A stretch of 46,503 nucleotides of DNA. Origin: Phascolarctobacterium sp. Lineage in GTDB: Bacteria; Bacillota; Negativicutes; Acidaminococcales; Acidaminococcaceae. A model generated the notes under the pieces. The model saw only the letters and a program-made list of their open reading frames with translations, ran no database searches and had not been told where the DNA came from. The position numbers and the translations under genes are program-made. The DNA is taken from the NCBI GenBank assembly GCA_030540395.1, contig JAUNWI010000014.1:1-46503 (forward strand), read 5' to 3'. Positions within the stretch are counted from its first letter, which is position 1. Each line of letters opens with the position of its first letter. This document shows, piece after piece, positions 34,801 through 37,809 of this stretch.

Positions 34801-36448
34801 CACAGAGGGCGACATTGCGAATACGTCTCAACTGATTTCCGTCAATGGCGATATTACGCTACTTGCTCAAACTGGTTCTGTTAAGAATCTTGATGCTGGC
34901 AATATCTTTGCTCTCAACGGTAATGTTCGTCTGGAAGCACAGGGTGTAAATGGCAACGTTGTGAATAATGGCGACCTGGTCGCTCTCAATGGCAATAATG
35001 TTGCTGACAAGGGTGGCATTGAGCTTGTAAGCAAGCACGGTAATGTAGAGAATTATGATGAGTTCAAGGAAGTGGATGGACAAAGAACTATCACATTTTT
35101 CGGTAAGAGCGGTTATGGTCAAGCCAAATTTAATCCTGATACTGATTATTTTGTTGATCGTAGCTACGTGCTAACGGATGCAGACCTTTTGATGAGTGCT
35201 GAAAACGGCTCACTCTATAACACTATGGAAATGAATGTAGCCGGTGATATTAGCCTCATCAGCGGCAAAGACTTAGTGGTAGGCGTGAACGTGAAGAGCA
35301 TCAACGCCGGCGGCAGTGTAGTGTTGGAGTCTAAGCAGGGCAACGTAGGTGTAGAAAATAGTAGTGTTACTTCTAAGGGCGACTTAATAGTTGTAGCCCA
35401 ACAAGATGCTACGGCTGAAAATACCAAGCTAGAGTCTCTTAACGGCTCCTTGAGCGTAGTAGCTAAGTATGGTCAAGTCAATGTGGACGAGCTGGCAGCT
35501 GCGGATATGGTGGCTGCAGGCAGTGGCAATGGCGATGTGGTTATTGGCTCCGTTGACGGCAAGAGCGTGGTGCTTTACACCGAGGGCCAAGGCAAGAAAA
35601 TAACCGCTGACAGCATCAAGGTTGAGCAAGCACTGGTTCTCCAAGGCGACAATATAACTGCTCTAAATGTGGACCGTAGCGCCAATAATGGTCAGCTGTT
35701 AGTTGATCTGACGGGCTCTGCCGGCGGCGCCATGAAGGGCAAGCTTGACTTGGAAGTGGATGGTGATGTACGCTTCACCACTACCAGCGTAACTGACGCA
35801 ACCATTACTATTGATGGCACAGCAAGCTTTGATAAGTTGCATAGCGAAGGCAAATTGGAGATTGTAGCTCCCAATATGGTGACCGCGGTTTATGGCAAGG
35901 CCCCCTACCATGATGACAGCAATTACCTGTATTACGATTTGGGTGGCACCAATACTAGCTCCAGTGGTCATGAGCAAATCAGGGATGAGTACTTTGGTGT
36001 TAACAACGCTTTGCATAGCATCGATGTTATCAAGGATAGAATTGAAGGCGCTGCTAATGGCAGTGGTCCGGCAAGCCTTGAAAACGGCGGTTGGATGTAT
36101 CTCTACATTGATTCTCCTACTTATCAACGCAGCAATGGCCTCCTGTTGCACATCGATACTGGCTATAGAGCGGCTAACCAGCGCTGGACTGCAGAAGACT
36201 TGAGTGGTAAGCTGGCAGATTTTAAATCCCATGATGCGTTTATAGCACATTATGGTAATATGGCTGGCATCTTTGGGCGTTATGGCTTGATTGACTTTGC
36301 TCCACGAAGTGTTGGACAAATTGTGCAGGATGTTCAAGCTCAAAAGGTTACTTTGCAGCAGTCCAATGGTCAATTGCGGATTGCAGCCGTGCAGAAGGAG
36401 CAGGATGAAGATAATGAACGCGAAAAGCGCTCTGCTGCCAATGAATAG
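13802..36448 (+). CDS. giant filamentous adhesin, leukotoxin LktA/FHA-like (7,548 aa)
   Basis: An uninterrupted frame for a cell-surface or secreted beta-helical protein. It starts after AAGGAG (13789-13794). A 54-residue extended signal peptide has a basic N-region (to about 30), the core LLRSVLAVGFAMTPWLGG and cleavage near DALAA. The two-partner-secretion/haemagglutination domain follows (about 55-300; GNLYFLSPKGMVVGAEGVIN near 145). Most of the rest is beta-helix, rich in Asn, Ala, Val, Gly and Thr. Breaks in the pattern are an Asn/Thr linker (558-597), a helical insert (861-963), a charged linker (1231-1327), a Tyr-rich insert (about 1618-1760), helical inserts (about 3535-3600 and 4443-4510) and a Trp/Tyr-rich insert (about 4010-4206). 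Seven long repeats fill about 4950-6550. The C-terminus is charged, with no autotransporter barrel, LPXTG or S-layer motif. The presumed role is adhesion; 'leukotoxin' reflects the family name only. Confidence 0.9.
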   Translation: MSTKRKALRYGLKKQEENLFNKRKGIATNMKLLRSVLAVGFAMTPWLGGDALAAGQGIVRVDGATGVPQSYLQNGANTAEIFAEQASKNTGLNRFKYFDVGAGQIANLYFQKQGDNTALNTLVNTVENQISISGTVNAVRNNKIGGNLYFLSPKGMVVGAEGVINAGALTVITSDATFDKPEDAAAKILENKWSLDPKAKIEINGKINTATGIDLRAAYIDLVKANDAVAAPSLKTGVVFKSIVNMPDGGTIDYTADGRLTATKDSNGNIVILDPSSDTSNNLFGDGSIKLIASSNKNNAETELWGKRCDNTVEAIVNIGQGAKVDALGNVNVSATATRDNNNTVVEFWDMMAFSRANVNIDGDITGNNVNVSANATSYYEAHNAKDIFVAGSRLVNRAGEVVLGDAADVININEGLATALYDKLLESGVISGKREHITNFSNFFEQLYMPFAYADAKATITQGANSTITASADANFSAISTATNKETISLQPHLAGGQQNPLDHFGGGLVYADTTSNAAIKLKGNVHATGNLITTSKAVNTSVGSLVLKFPKVVVPDSSGSGDNKNNNGGNNAENNTTNTTKSTNTPNLTTTTTGSPYVAAAIVVNLQDTDAVVEFGTKDEPASAAPKITAGGGLVATAASVNTLNSSAVIAEKDDTAVNTAVNVGVTSGNANVNVYTSLQGGKVQLNSQNVLNSLSMTTDASSGVEASGLDWTISQTPIKNQVQSIGEFLGAFKDGGKTEGQANKGMKKPEWYEAFNVGASLSVAVADNKALTNVASNAKLISYTDLDVLASSTVGDTVISTKNLYNNMGRPEYVAVSTAVGIEVLENTAEVNIADAASSAAGAVSSGGNVNISATADNAYHRVDKLIAAVESGWADFLAHWADWDDDGVAEKVQDLQEIVADILAMRANDPALRFADSKQYLVKSKAAIDLVTQLTGTDKLKSALEALCNAANYANMYVSASTDKAAPKIGDAATVATAAIGVQYLENNAKVNIGANRSIVGGNDDAVKISAKVIEQDANLIGKWSFIPDMFNTNAGATGIGGSVNVQTAYNTSEVIVNKGVTISAGDVNIATDNDVVNIGLVMGGAKTSAQGITGMGNYMGGSSHAQTLVDDDVTLTAQKIWGSITEKDENGNDVTHQDYVTKGEVNITADNNAVVVNLVGDVGYSEGSAVGVSLGVTDYNIKTLAQLQNLEESDTDGKGSISANSVNVNAYTDGVINTLTVAGSASSKEKEDGTVVETNNANKDAGGIEMKTEGGKGQAGVAKEGQELKADTEKSNAEDKSEGNNTDNSNTENGAILTAEQGDTSSANDKKPAAAKKKESSFRVDLAGSVSWNYVVDETKASLDNVNITLTRPSGGTDVTTGVSVLAEDSSYSGSYSGAAAISKIDTTDKSKFSGSLSGAIAVNDIYKTTEAKLNNTTITNADNVNNKAQNSGAQVAVGLSTGLAIGQRGNGVDINLGGSGSANYVDSTVMASMSGNTMTEGALNVNNTAYDKDVQVGGGVSFELAKGDAVAGAAISINDVDNDIQALMQGNTIGNASKKAGKVNNLAVSNLVQVGTATSVGVLMNSGYAMADVAIAVNMVDNQVKAQSDNDAIYASSFANAARDGKLETGELDNEYIDVINSTQNNGIQVELGSYTSTTGESFVINVDGEYVYSDPSYEKYGEIVPEDDRPDSLSISINQGKYYVLNENGEKQYLQASGSAYVYEDDDSAANLVNLALNDKLAYDEATGKYYDKTDPNNTRAIVLNTQRTHTLNGEEVDATATVAANIVDLNADAALANANGSTGADFALNIKADGSVNEDKHYSSSEVYVSPRGNVIVGSAIGVAVKAGGETTSVGAAAATNVNDVTNNFDASVSGGIINVSGTEGVSVKAESNTVMVAVAAGSAVSVSSGGLVTVDVAGSGVANTIDNDTVAKVENSTITASKLDVDAATSSILVSVAGQLGVAVTSSYGGVAGLTWAQNSFDNITGAYVRGVSLNGYDNGNTALNVHADNNSDMYTIGAGVSAAVANGAAAGAYAANYGNNSTEAVVEKYAAGTADAKDNVINKASSIAVQAEDDSDVVTVAGSLEMAVSPSSAAVTVGGAVANTNIGTSDNKQSVRAALNDATITMSGSADASDAASVSVQALNDANVVNLALGGGVAVSTSLVGVSAEGSVSVADVHSGTLATMNNVNLTADSKNVEVLARTDGDIVSSADAFNAVWGSTAEVGAGATVSVLNSDVDTKANVNGGSWSIKSAQIDARGINSLYDIAMGFNAGGSTVAAVNAQGNIAVNTLCNDVEALVHNANITASGDVSVEADSDETLHNYAGLLAGAGSATASVGLGATVVVNTINGNTVAEIQNGALQADDVDVYAHNMRRVNSSQTGIGVAASAEGAGTVVGSVSVHDLEGTTKALAHNVNGSVHSLDVKAERDNDIDTYNNGFALSGAIGSASVGAGVTVLNDKSATLATLSSSKLTASGSKDATNKVQVTADNNTDVHTEVSTNALAVSLGAALGVTVEVVNLDAQTSTNVIGSELGTASRGFAGFDATATNVVASSFENAETAISTAVGIGVGVGVLNINTQTTTVVDNAKAYADNINIAADETRNVQTALAGVNAGAGNVGVNLMYTNIGGQLQDVYSYDYGDGKTQKEYCTTKTDDSGLALSANVQGLANDALATTKADVHKLESNGLVASGSSGNAILQAVNKGSGAGKVETRITGGSELHAAQSLAVEAQTTNNVTGGVYQGAVAAVNVGVMANRIDVQENQQVVLDNSTLIANKVNVDADVLGYVNSTMGMGVVGAVGYSDVVAEVQHSGTNSINITGSSISATGQGSTASGDPLQINASNSMAIDNQAVVVGAESLKLGRTVLKGSDNLAVNVALGSANSQLANSFTAESIALKGLNAPNVKNHIGAGVNIGLVTGQGTIVESDFGGSVGVSATSHNTFAIQKLALIGQVGESIDPDASVTNREYTIQADNLAVNVAGEDISVNKAITANNAQLTMNVGAIGLTNGQAAPDVEISALNYATSKANVEAYSITGIASIGTNFAETEDNSTISLTVDGGATGLKAHNLLVQAEKNTEVYSNAYGATSGLIDISPYAAAVDHASASDITVNIEGNVSTTGALNVQANGNDRVNLKADALTVTGAGEGDAHVDTSITSNTIINVKDASLTSNGELAVVANNKISLNKGESKSQTITDSDNIDLDDNNKYSEMLWGQGYGLGVLGLSGINNTVSSTAKVRLNNASLLSNGGNINVAGYTNEDLLVNGYLFSVGLLGNGSKTTVINTITNDDAVELEGSSIMTHSPGKALALSAADDLKLFTYALTEAPAGAIGGTGVDLKDTITRTNKVTLKDANNSLYSTQDINLYAGKKLDGNVAVFDLDAEAKTFNGNVIPSTWEPNLENIVEQNNIVTIGANSTSNSVRHTNIYGDAGQELTRVLSARNTGYGGSSNGGYVTEADGDEKYEKTSNNKVDINGSVTAGSGNVIHITIGDPGNIAIFDANDRAALTGKTALDEDELKDKITIEADPITGITLDSINLGRANYSVILANRYNEVMKLMNEYAKDGTNSAAYLGYKAEADRLMQEMLAYGSVYQDNNGQYHMTASNYVDYVELPQLIASGGNINIQTDTVHSSSGKGSMQANGSADINIVNNTNLLLKLDQITVDSDGGKIVYNNQVVSPNSDTTASFNEKLSALNTNGTKASFVQIDAKAGAGSSITVLGNYAGTSLNYKYLDGNTWVTGQYKPMADIWVEGNILNQSGAVTITSAHNNIRIAAENPEDSVAVLGTTVALTAGGSISQNYTAGIVNVGGNVKDDYKNEYQQMINSKTDVTVSVPKEWAPSPDSKATGSYIAGGSIYINATDININGVIQSGYGDYYLDLSSGSKDYTAVNTAIAQIKQSYTATGSPVLSDDAVKGVEAYKVVDGGAYWDSSSACYKYKLNAYYNPSTDKIIVEDVDASGGKVYLTGRIVNTGYGNIVCLDGASNITITNSTQHRLQVDDLLTHDVEGIISITDTAAYTVKQNGKDTSVALVTTIKNGSTQVQYLDANGEYITPDAGSQINRVQESTAKNYDYTYAPKTGLRYTWTSGKESTQYKRYEEKQVDGAWGLWSRDDLNTSEVVKEWSEDKTPIETGTNENADRPCGAVIKDSNNNGSTVMDYTHTETTEHVYTVESDTVDHSGVFGCHENHHVIWTETWGELETYYADVKADQYINISFVGNDANTAKIDITSPFGVDITGNIGNTQVYKNEGAVTEKGLIGIKAGMSSIVQNSGNLYGSGIELRANQGIKDINIVAGDNVALLLLNMGSEYVADANITVNSAVGAKGNLLLLTSDSDVGQIGSKAWKNLDITNNSNQGDIISKSNNINAKRVNLNTNNGSIYGIDGGGQKAAFLVNVGQLPSTGASLSASLNASAYGDINIKQANGDLSLGRVYSKTGDVTLEATTGSLVDALPTEVSNKGTIEERVARWKSLGMIDGEGNNTVLLNIKKRLTEAQGLASYEGYDENALLYTVAESIVNPSGSNLTKTSSKDPNIIGHNITLIAGDSIGYNSGKTKEFQLNGILKKTNGAYETGALDNLQALSNADITNVSIKTDAQGNTIAFVQDKQAVGIQQITSLNNPTNGKLTVTASGGDSKGHILLEGRTEVGNDSFLALDNKGNFVDIYVDSISSSTGEVNLTSLGSIFNNGGSDANIKGKSLYVTAVGALGTASKMLTTDIFGTSKTADGLSSVAGGDIYLNQTSDNNLILRNISSSADAKQGNIYIGANKSILMGTNGTEEDYYLRADGVELTIEAHGGSIGAAVSDNSGISHTDNDGVRIKNADAADTASKVMLKAKDNVYVKGVTSSSTGEAAQGVLNLEVDPVSGATLQNIGIVVDGNLHLLDALNSSSSASVYTTIDLLLDNNIEAINSKDIYLGSAVDVTVAGTQQINGTNSVTVQAGNNVLLETGYLASKIVNLQADAGKIDGNKGFVLYTPTLNANAKGDILLDSEVNQLQQVNVANTKGRIAVGNGNVTNADLSIAITTPNAIVGGDLTVHNYAKGEANNIVLADKLQATGNISIINEESHVGVSANADISAQNITLQAVNHNVVVAGGKLNAADKVLLDGVNVTVSGGAITAAQAVLEADNAIAMSGGSIVANATSMTAGAGISLDSGSIVADTAVLTANNGAILEGSSFVLDAVDLQAEATGAISLASQSNQLANVQVGNTKGDIIVYNGNTSGEALHIGLLNEGAKVNGSLTIHNFDEANGAANAIVLNKELAATGNISLINDEADVTVGEGASIEAQNITLQADKNAIAVNGGTIAASGTATLKGQSVSVSGGELSAASAALTASTENIALNSGSIAANEVTLTATKGAISEVDGFALSAPVLNTSAAGATTLLSKANQLEQVNITEAGGSVTIGSANSKNSNALQVITDEQINGDLTVTNYDDESGENNAILVSKSLQAAGDVILINEEAAITVNSGAALACYDVALGAKTAMTINGSVNATRDASLSSGAGMTINGNVSATRDASLKSSAGMSIIGDVTAGNDASLTAGQDFIQNAGTIAASDVAITAQRNVLLNGGSMAANNNAELVAQTGAITENNAYTIDAPALRVNAGSYISLGSKANQLVNVDVEHAGGNVTIGSGNSKSDAALAVKTAETVKGNLVITNYASANDSKKNAIVVADNLKANGDITITNQEADISVNDNAVVAAANIKLQADGNAVNVNGSKLTANDKLDAIAKNISVNGGELQAANATLDATTNVVVGGGSINASSATLSAGEDITHSAGSIIATTATLTAGQDIAQNGGSVSATTTTLSAGQDIAQNGGSVSATTANLTAGGAISQTAGSITATNANLTAGTSISQGAAGSIVVTNTVAKAGADLSLASNANKLQNVSVDAQKGNATIVSGNDVAGELNVQTVGEVGNNLIITNVANGEKNEIKVNKNFKAKGDITITNAEAAINVTQGASVSGKNINLTATAADVVVNGGTITAKLVGVKAPEMLVSGGTINATTVQANNAMTMAGGTITATRVASDGSMTLAGGTVNAANVIANGVMNIAGSTINTGTGEGCVEAASINMSAGQVTGNTINMTATGDFTQSGGSINATNASLNANAIALNGGSIVANEATLTATNGAITEEEGFALETPVLNTSAAGVSNLLSHSNQLEQVNITKAGSAVNIGSANRKNSNALQINTAEQIKGDLTVTNYDDKSGNNNAIVVPNVLQAAGNITLTNEEAGITVDSDASLSGVNVTLNSIKALNINGNVHATNDAILTSGESISVNGSVTASHDASLTSGESMSVNGSVTASHDASLSSGADLTVSGSVDAGNDASLTANEALNIAKAGVVNAANIATLSADTITVAGNVTAHNAIDMNSHAITVDGIVETTNGTTTLTSTGDLTLSGAGFVKGNAVKVEAGNTFTQAGSTIETDAVTIDAQGNILLNAGSLHADNAKLLAGGYIDEDASDYDLQVAQQLQLSAGGSNEAGVAISLDSTQNKLYDVLLGDAQGDVLIGNGSSGNGRLSIQALANTNITGKLVVHNYNNLSGDDIGNNLRVIGSLQARDGIELINDERDITMGSLTATDIITSDGDIVIQAANNIRNAADIKSSGGDVKILATYDVINDGIVETASGDITLRSTKGIVFNDDNADLLSSNGSVTLRASAPATGTGADYFYYTVYNETTGEVDKYTVAADAVINTETAGAQKGRKYVVVNGVKHYIFHNGSVYNAGDIIAMNGTITLQSDEGNVANFNDFKAFTQHTVFGDHGYQDKDITNGSIIMSAAKGELINNVNLEAGQDVKLTAKEGLASFGYEIYAGEDIILTATAGNLVNISTLESVKGDITLLAEHGNVTNGTATTGRTGDIITLGGTVTLKAGLSAEEAAAKGQSVDTTAYNITNYGDIIAVNKYNSTDTNAGSIILKSEYGNVYNYDDFNEYSKAAAGTNAYEYKLATANHKSAGLSGDIGYNVANNNVTLSAVNGSIISDKDYIVALGNVTLEAQEGIDSAGKVILAGGNINLTDTEGDIANTSQLISVNGDITLLAQTGSVKNLDAGNIFALNGNVRLEAQGVNGNVVNNGDLVALNGNNVADKGGIELVSKHGNVENYDEFKEVDGQRTITFFGKSGYGQAKFNPDTDYFVDRSYVLTDADLLMSAENGSLYNTMEMNVAGDISLISGKDLVVGVNVKSINAGGSVVLESKQGNVGVENSSVTSKGDLIVVAQQDATAENTKLESLNGSLSVVAKYGQVNVDELAAADMVAAGSGNGDVVIGSVDGKSVVLYTEGQGKKITADSIKVEQALVLQGDNITALNVDRSANNGQLLVDLTGSAGGAMKGKLDLEVDGDVRFTTTSVTDATITIDGTASFDKLHSEGKLEIVAPNMVTAVYGKAPYHDDSNYLYYDLGGTNTSSSGHEQIRDEYFGVNNALHSIDVIKDRIEGAANGSGPASLENGGWMYLYIDSPTYQRSNGLLLHIDTGYRAANQRWTAEDLSGKLADFKSHDAFIAHYGNMAGIFGRYGLIDFAPRSVGQIVQDVQAQKVTLQQSNGQLRIAAVQKEQDEDNEREKRSAANE
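29777..30117 (+). repeat. 341-bp segment duplicated at 32081-32421
   Basis: From ATTGCTTTGAATAGTGG to GCAGGCAGCTGG, this stretch aligns without any gap to 32081-32421 and shares long identical runs such as GAGCAAGTGAATATTACC (and its neighbours). Other units are much more diverged, so units 3 and 6 share a recent copy event or gene conversion. Confidence 0.75.
31124..31219 (+). repeat. 60-bp tandem repeat in the adhesin gene (AGQDIAQNGGSV rungs)
   Basis: A 36-bp block (31124-31159) recurs exactly at 31184-31219, a 60-bp period, giving two copies of AGQDIAQNGGSVSAT. One period corresponds to one 20-residue beta-helix rung. Confidence 0.9.
32581..32700 (+). repeat. 60-bp tandem repeat in the adhesin gene (SVNGSVTASHDASL rungs)
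   Basis: 32581-32640 and 32641-32700 are tandem 60-bp units whose first 27 bp are identical. The preceding period (from about 32521) is a more diverged copy, and a similar set lies at 30221-30380. Confidence 0.9.
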
Positions 36449-36534
36449 AAACATATGTTTCGAGTAACGAATCGTTACAGGAGTCTAAAATGAACCAATA
36501 GTCTGATGTCAATAGACGCAAGTGGGTAACAAAG

Positions 36535-36585
36535 AAAAAAGCGTCAACCTCTTTAGCTAATTCGTTAAGGAGGTTGGCGCTTTTT
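36535..36585 (+). terminator. rho-independent terminator of the adhesin gene
   Basis: AAAAAGCGTCAACCTC pairs with GAGGTTGGCGCTTTTT across a loop containing CTAATTCG; the A- and T-tracts make it potentially bidirectional. Between it and the stop codon lie two small palindromes, AAACATATGTTT (36449-36460) and GTAACGAATCGTTAC (36464-36478), of unknown role. Confidence 0.9.
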
Positions 36586-36599
36586 GTACGAGGGAGTGC

Positions 36600-36628
36600 T
36601 AGACAAATTTCGTGCCCTTTAGTATAAT
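36600..36628 (+). promoter_or_regulatory. promoter of the queC riboswitch-gene unit
   Basis: TAGACA (36600-36605), 17 bp, then TATAAT (36623-36628). The transcript would begin near 36635, directly ahead of the riboswitch. Confidence 0.8.
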
Positions 36629-36635
36629 AGGGGCG

Positions 36636-36680
36636 CAGACAGTTCGAAACCATCCTGTCTATAAACAAAACTACGGGCGT
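36636..36680 (+). promoter_or_regulatory. preQ1-I riboswitch aptamer
   Basis: The stem P1 is AGACAG (36638-36643) pairing with CTGTCT (36655-36660), closing a 12-nt loop TTCGAAACCATC. It is followed by the A-rich tail ATAAACAAAACTACGGG. This hairpin plus A-rich tail, folding back as an H-type pseudoknot (tail CGGG region against loop ACC), is the preQ1 class I pattern. The gene downstream is queC, a preQ1 synthesis enzyme, which is the expected target. Confidence 0.85.
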
Positions 36681-36702
36681 TTTTAATTGTATTTGAGTTG
36701 TG

Positions 36703-36738
36703 AAAGCTTCGTCTGTAGTGGGCGGAGCTTTTTCTTTT
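36703..36738 (+). terminator. riboswitch-controlled attenuator before queC
   Basis: AAAGCTTCGTC (36703-36713) pairs over 11 bp, with two G-U pairs, with GGCGGAGCTTT (36721-36731), followed by a T-rich tail. The competing antiterminator pairs CTACGGGCG (36671-36679, aptamer tail) with CGTCTGTAG (36710-36718). PreQ1 binding should hide the tail, free the terminator arm and stop transcription. Confidence 0.85.
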
Positions 36739-36760
36739 GAATAATGAGGAGGAATTGGAT

Positions 36761-37441
36761 ATGAAAGCGTTGGTTTTACTAAGCGGCGGGGTGGATAGCT
36801 CCACCTGCTTGGCTTTGGCGAAGGAGAAATATGGGGACGAGGTTTTGGCTCTTTCCATGAGCTATGGGCAGAAGCATAGCCGTGAGGTGGATTCCGCTCG
36901 TGCTATTGCGGCATTCTATAAAGTGGAGCTTTTAGAAATGGACTTGTCCCAGATTTTTGCCCATAGCGATTGCAGCCTGCTCAAGGGCTCTACGGAGGAG
37001 GTGCCTCATGCCTCCTATGCGGAGCAGCTCAAGGAGCGTAAGGGTGAAGCAGTAACAACCTATGTTCCCTTCCGCAATGGCCTTTTTTTGGCAACCGCTG
37101 CCAGCATTGCGCTAGAATTTGGCTGCGATGTAATTTATTATGGACCTCATGCGGATGATGCTGCTGGCAACGCTTATCCTGATTGCAGCCATGAGTTCAA
37201 CGAGGCCATAAACCAAGCAGTATACTTGGGCAGTGGTAAAAAGGTGCGCTTGGTAGCTCCCTTTGTGGATAAAACAAAGAAGGATATTGTAGCTGAAGGC
37301 TTGCGCCTGGGTGTACCATATGAGCTCACTTGGTCCTGCTATGACGGCGGCGAGGCTCCTTGCCATGAATGTGGTACCTGTCGCGACAGAGAAGCTGCAT
37401 TTGCTGCTAATGGCGTGGTGGATCCGCTGAGTAAGTGTTGA
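36761..37441 (+). CDS. queC: 7-cyano-7-deazaguanine synthase QueC
   Basis: QueC converts 7-carboxy-7-deazaguanine to preQ0 using ATP and ammonia, a step in making the tRNA base queuosine. The 226-aa protein has the N-type ATP pyrophosphatase loop LLSGGVDSS (residues 6-14) and the C-terminal zinc site C193, C201, C204 and C207 (CHECGTCRDR). I chose ATG 36761, preceded by AGGAGG (36747-36752); an upstream TTG at 36737 lies in the attenuator T-tract. It is a single-gene unit controlled by the preQ1-I riboswitch. The other queuosine genes (queD, queE, queF) are not in the window. It separates the adhesin gene from the CRISPR locus and belongs to neither. Confidence 0.95.
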   Translation: MKALVLLSGGVDSSTCLALAKEKYGDEVLALSMSYGQKHSREVDSARAIAAFYKVELLEMDLSQIFAHSDCSLLKGSTEEVPHASYAEQLKERKGEAVTTYVPFRNGLFLATAASIALEFGCDVIYYGPHADDAAGNAYPDCSHEFNEAINQAVYLGSGKKVRLVAPFVDKTKKDIVAEGLRLGVPYELTWSCYDGGEAPCHECGTCRDREAAFAANGVVDPLSKC

Positions 37442-37472
37442 GTAAGGAACCCTTTTTTGCTTATAGTAAATA

Positions 37473-37541
37473 AAAAATCTCTATCTACACAGTATTAGAG
37501 TGAAGAAAATCTTGCTTAAGAATGTGTAGATAGAGGTTTTT
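37473..37541. terminator. long inverted repeat, probably a bidirectional terminator
   Basis: AAAAATCTCTATCTACAC (37473-37490) is the reverse complement, apart from one G-U pair, of GTGTAGATAGAGGTTTTT (37524-37541). The loop is 33 nt and can form a small inner hairpin. T-tracts follow on both strands. It separates queC from the CRISPR locus. A small transposable element is a less likely reading. Confidence 0.65.
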
Positions 37542-37638
37542 AATTTTATTTTTTAATTTTGTCAATGTGAAATGTTTGTGAAATCTTAAAATACAAAAAG
37601 CAGGGTAACTAAGATGGACAAAATATGGATATGTCGTG

Positions 37639-37647
37639 TGATATAAT
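37639..37647 (+). promoter_or_regulatory. candidate extended -10 promoter for the cas operon
   Basis: TGATATAAT is a perfect extended -10. The best -35 (TGGACA, 37615-37620) is 21 bp away, so it would rely on the extended -10. No better + strand promoter was found closer to cas9. A start near 37654 would make the cas9 leader antisense to the whole tracrRNA. Confidence 0.4.
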
Positions 37648-37653
37648 AAAAAC

Positions 37654-37773
37654 AAAAAAACTTGCCGAAGCAAGTTTTAAAGTCCACACACCGTGGGGTC
37701 TTCCTAAGAAGACGATTTGAATGAATCATGATTTTTGAACTCGTGATGTAACTTCTGATGGTACTCAAAAGCC
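37654..37773 (-). ncRNA. tracrRNA of the type II-A system
   Basis: Read on the - strand from about 37773, the RNA begins GGCUUUUGAGUACC. Its anti-repeat is complementary to 27 contiguous bases of the CRISPR repeat (37743-37769), then has a GAGU bulge opposite GA of the crRNA and a 5-bp lower stem (UCAAA), the same layout as in the S. pyogenes duplex. Downstream are a possible nexus (GAUU/AAUC), a hairpin GTCTTC-TTAG-GAAGAC, a hairpin CCAC/GTGG and a terminator AAAACTTGC-TTCG-GCAAGTTTT followed by Ts (37654-37678). Length is about 120 nt. It pairs with pre-crRNA for RNase III processing and anchors the guide to Cas9. Confidence 0.9.
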
Positions 37774-37779
37774 ACCTCT

Positions 37780-37808
37780 ATTTTATGTCACTTAAGGAGG
37801 TTTGTCAA
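37780..37808 (-). promoter_or_regulatory. tracrRNA promoter overlapping the cas9 start
   Basis: On the - strand, TTGACA (37803-37808) and TAAAAT (37780-37785) are separated by exactly 17 bp, a near-consensus promoter. The cas9 Shine-Dalgarno (37794-37800) lies inside the spacer, and the -35 box ends 2 bp before the cas9 ATG. Confidence 0.8.
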
Positions 37809-37809
37809 G

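Noticed and set aside
36000..36448. Autotransporter barrel or cell-wall anchor at the adhesin C-terminus
   Set aside because: No terminal aromatic residue, amphipathic strands, LPXTG or S-layer homology motif is present; the end is charged (KEQDEDNEREKRSAANE).
37441..37653. A second CRISPR-linked gene (for example a cas4-like or small ORF) between queC and cas9
   Set aside because: Only short, AT-rich frames without start signals occur; the region is explained by an inverted-repeat terminator and promoter sequence.
37734..37770. A stray or orphan CRISPR repeat upstream of cas9
   Set aside because: It has no spacer or second copy, differs from the repeat at the bulge and the ends, and is followed on the - strand by hairpins and a terminator, so it is the tracrRNA anti-repeat.
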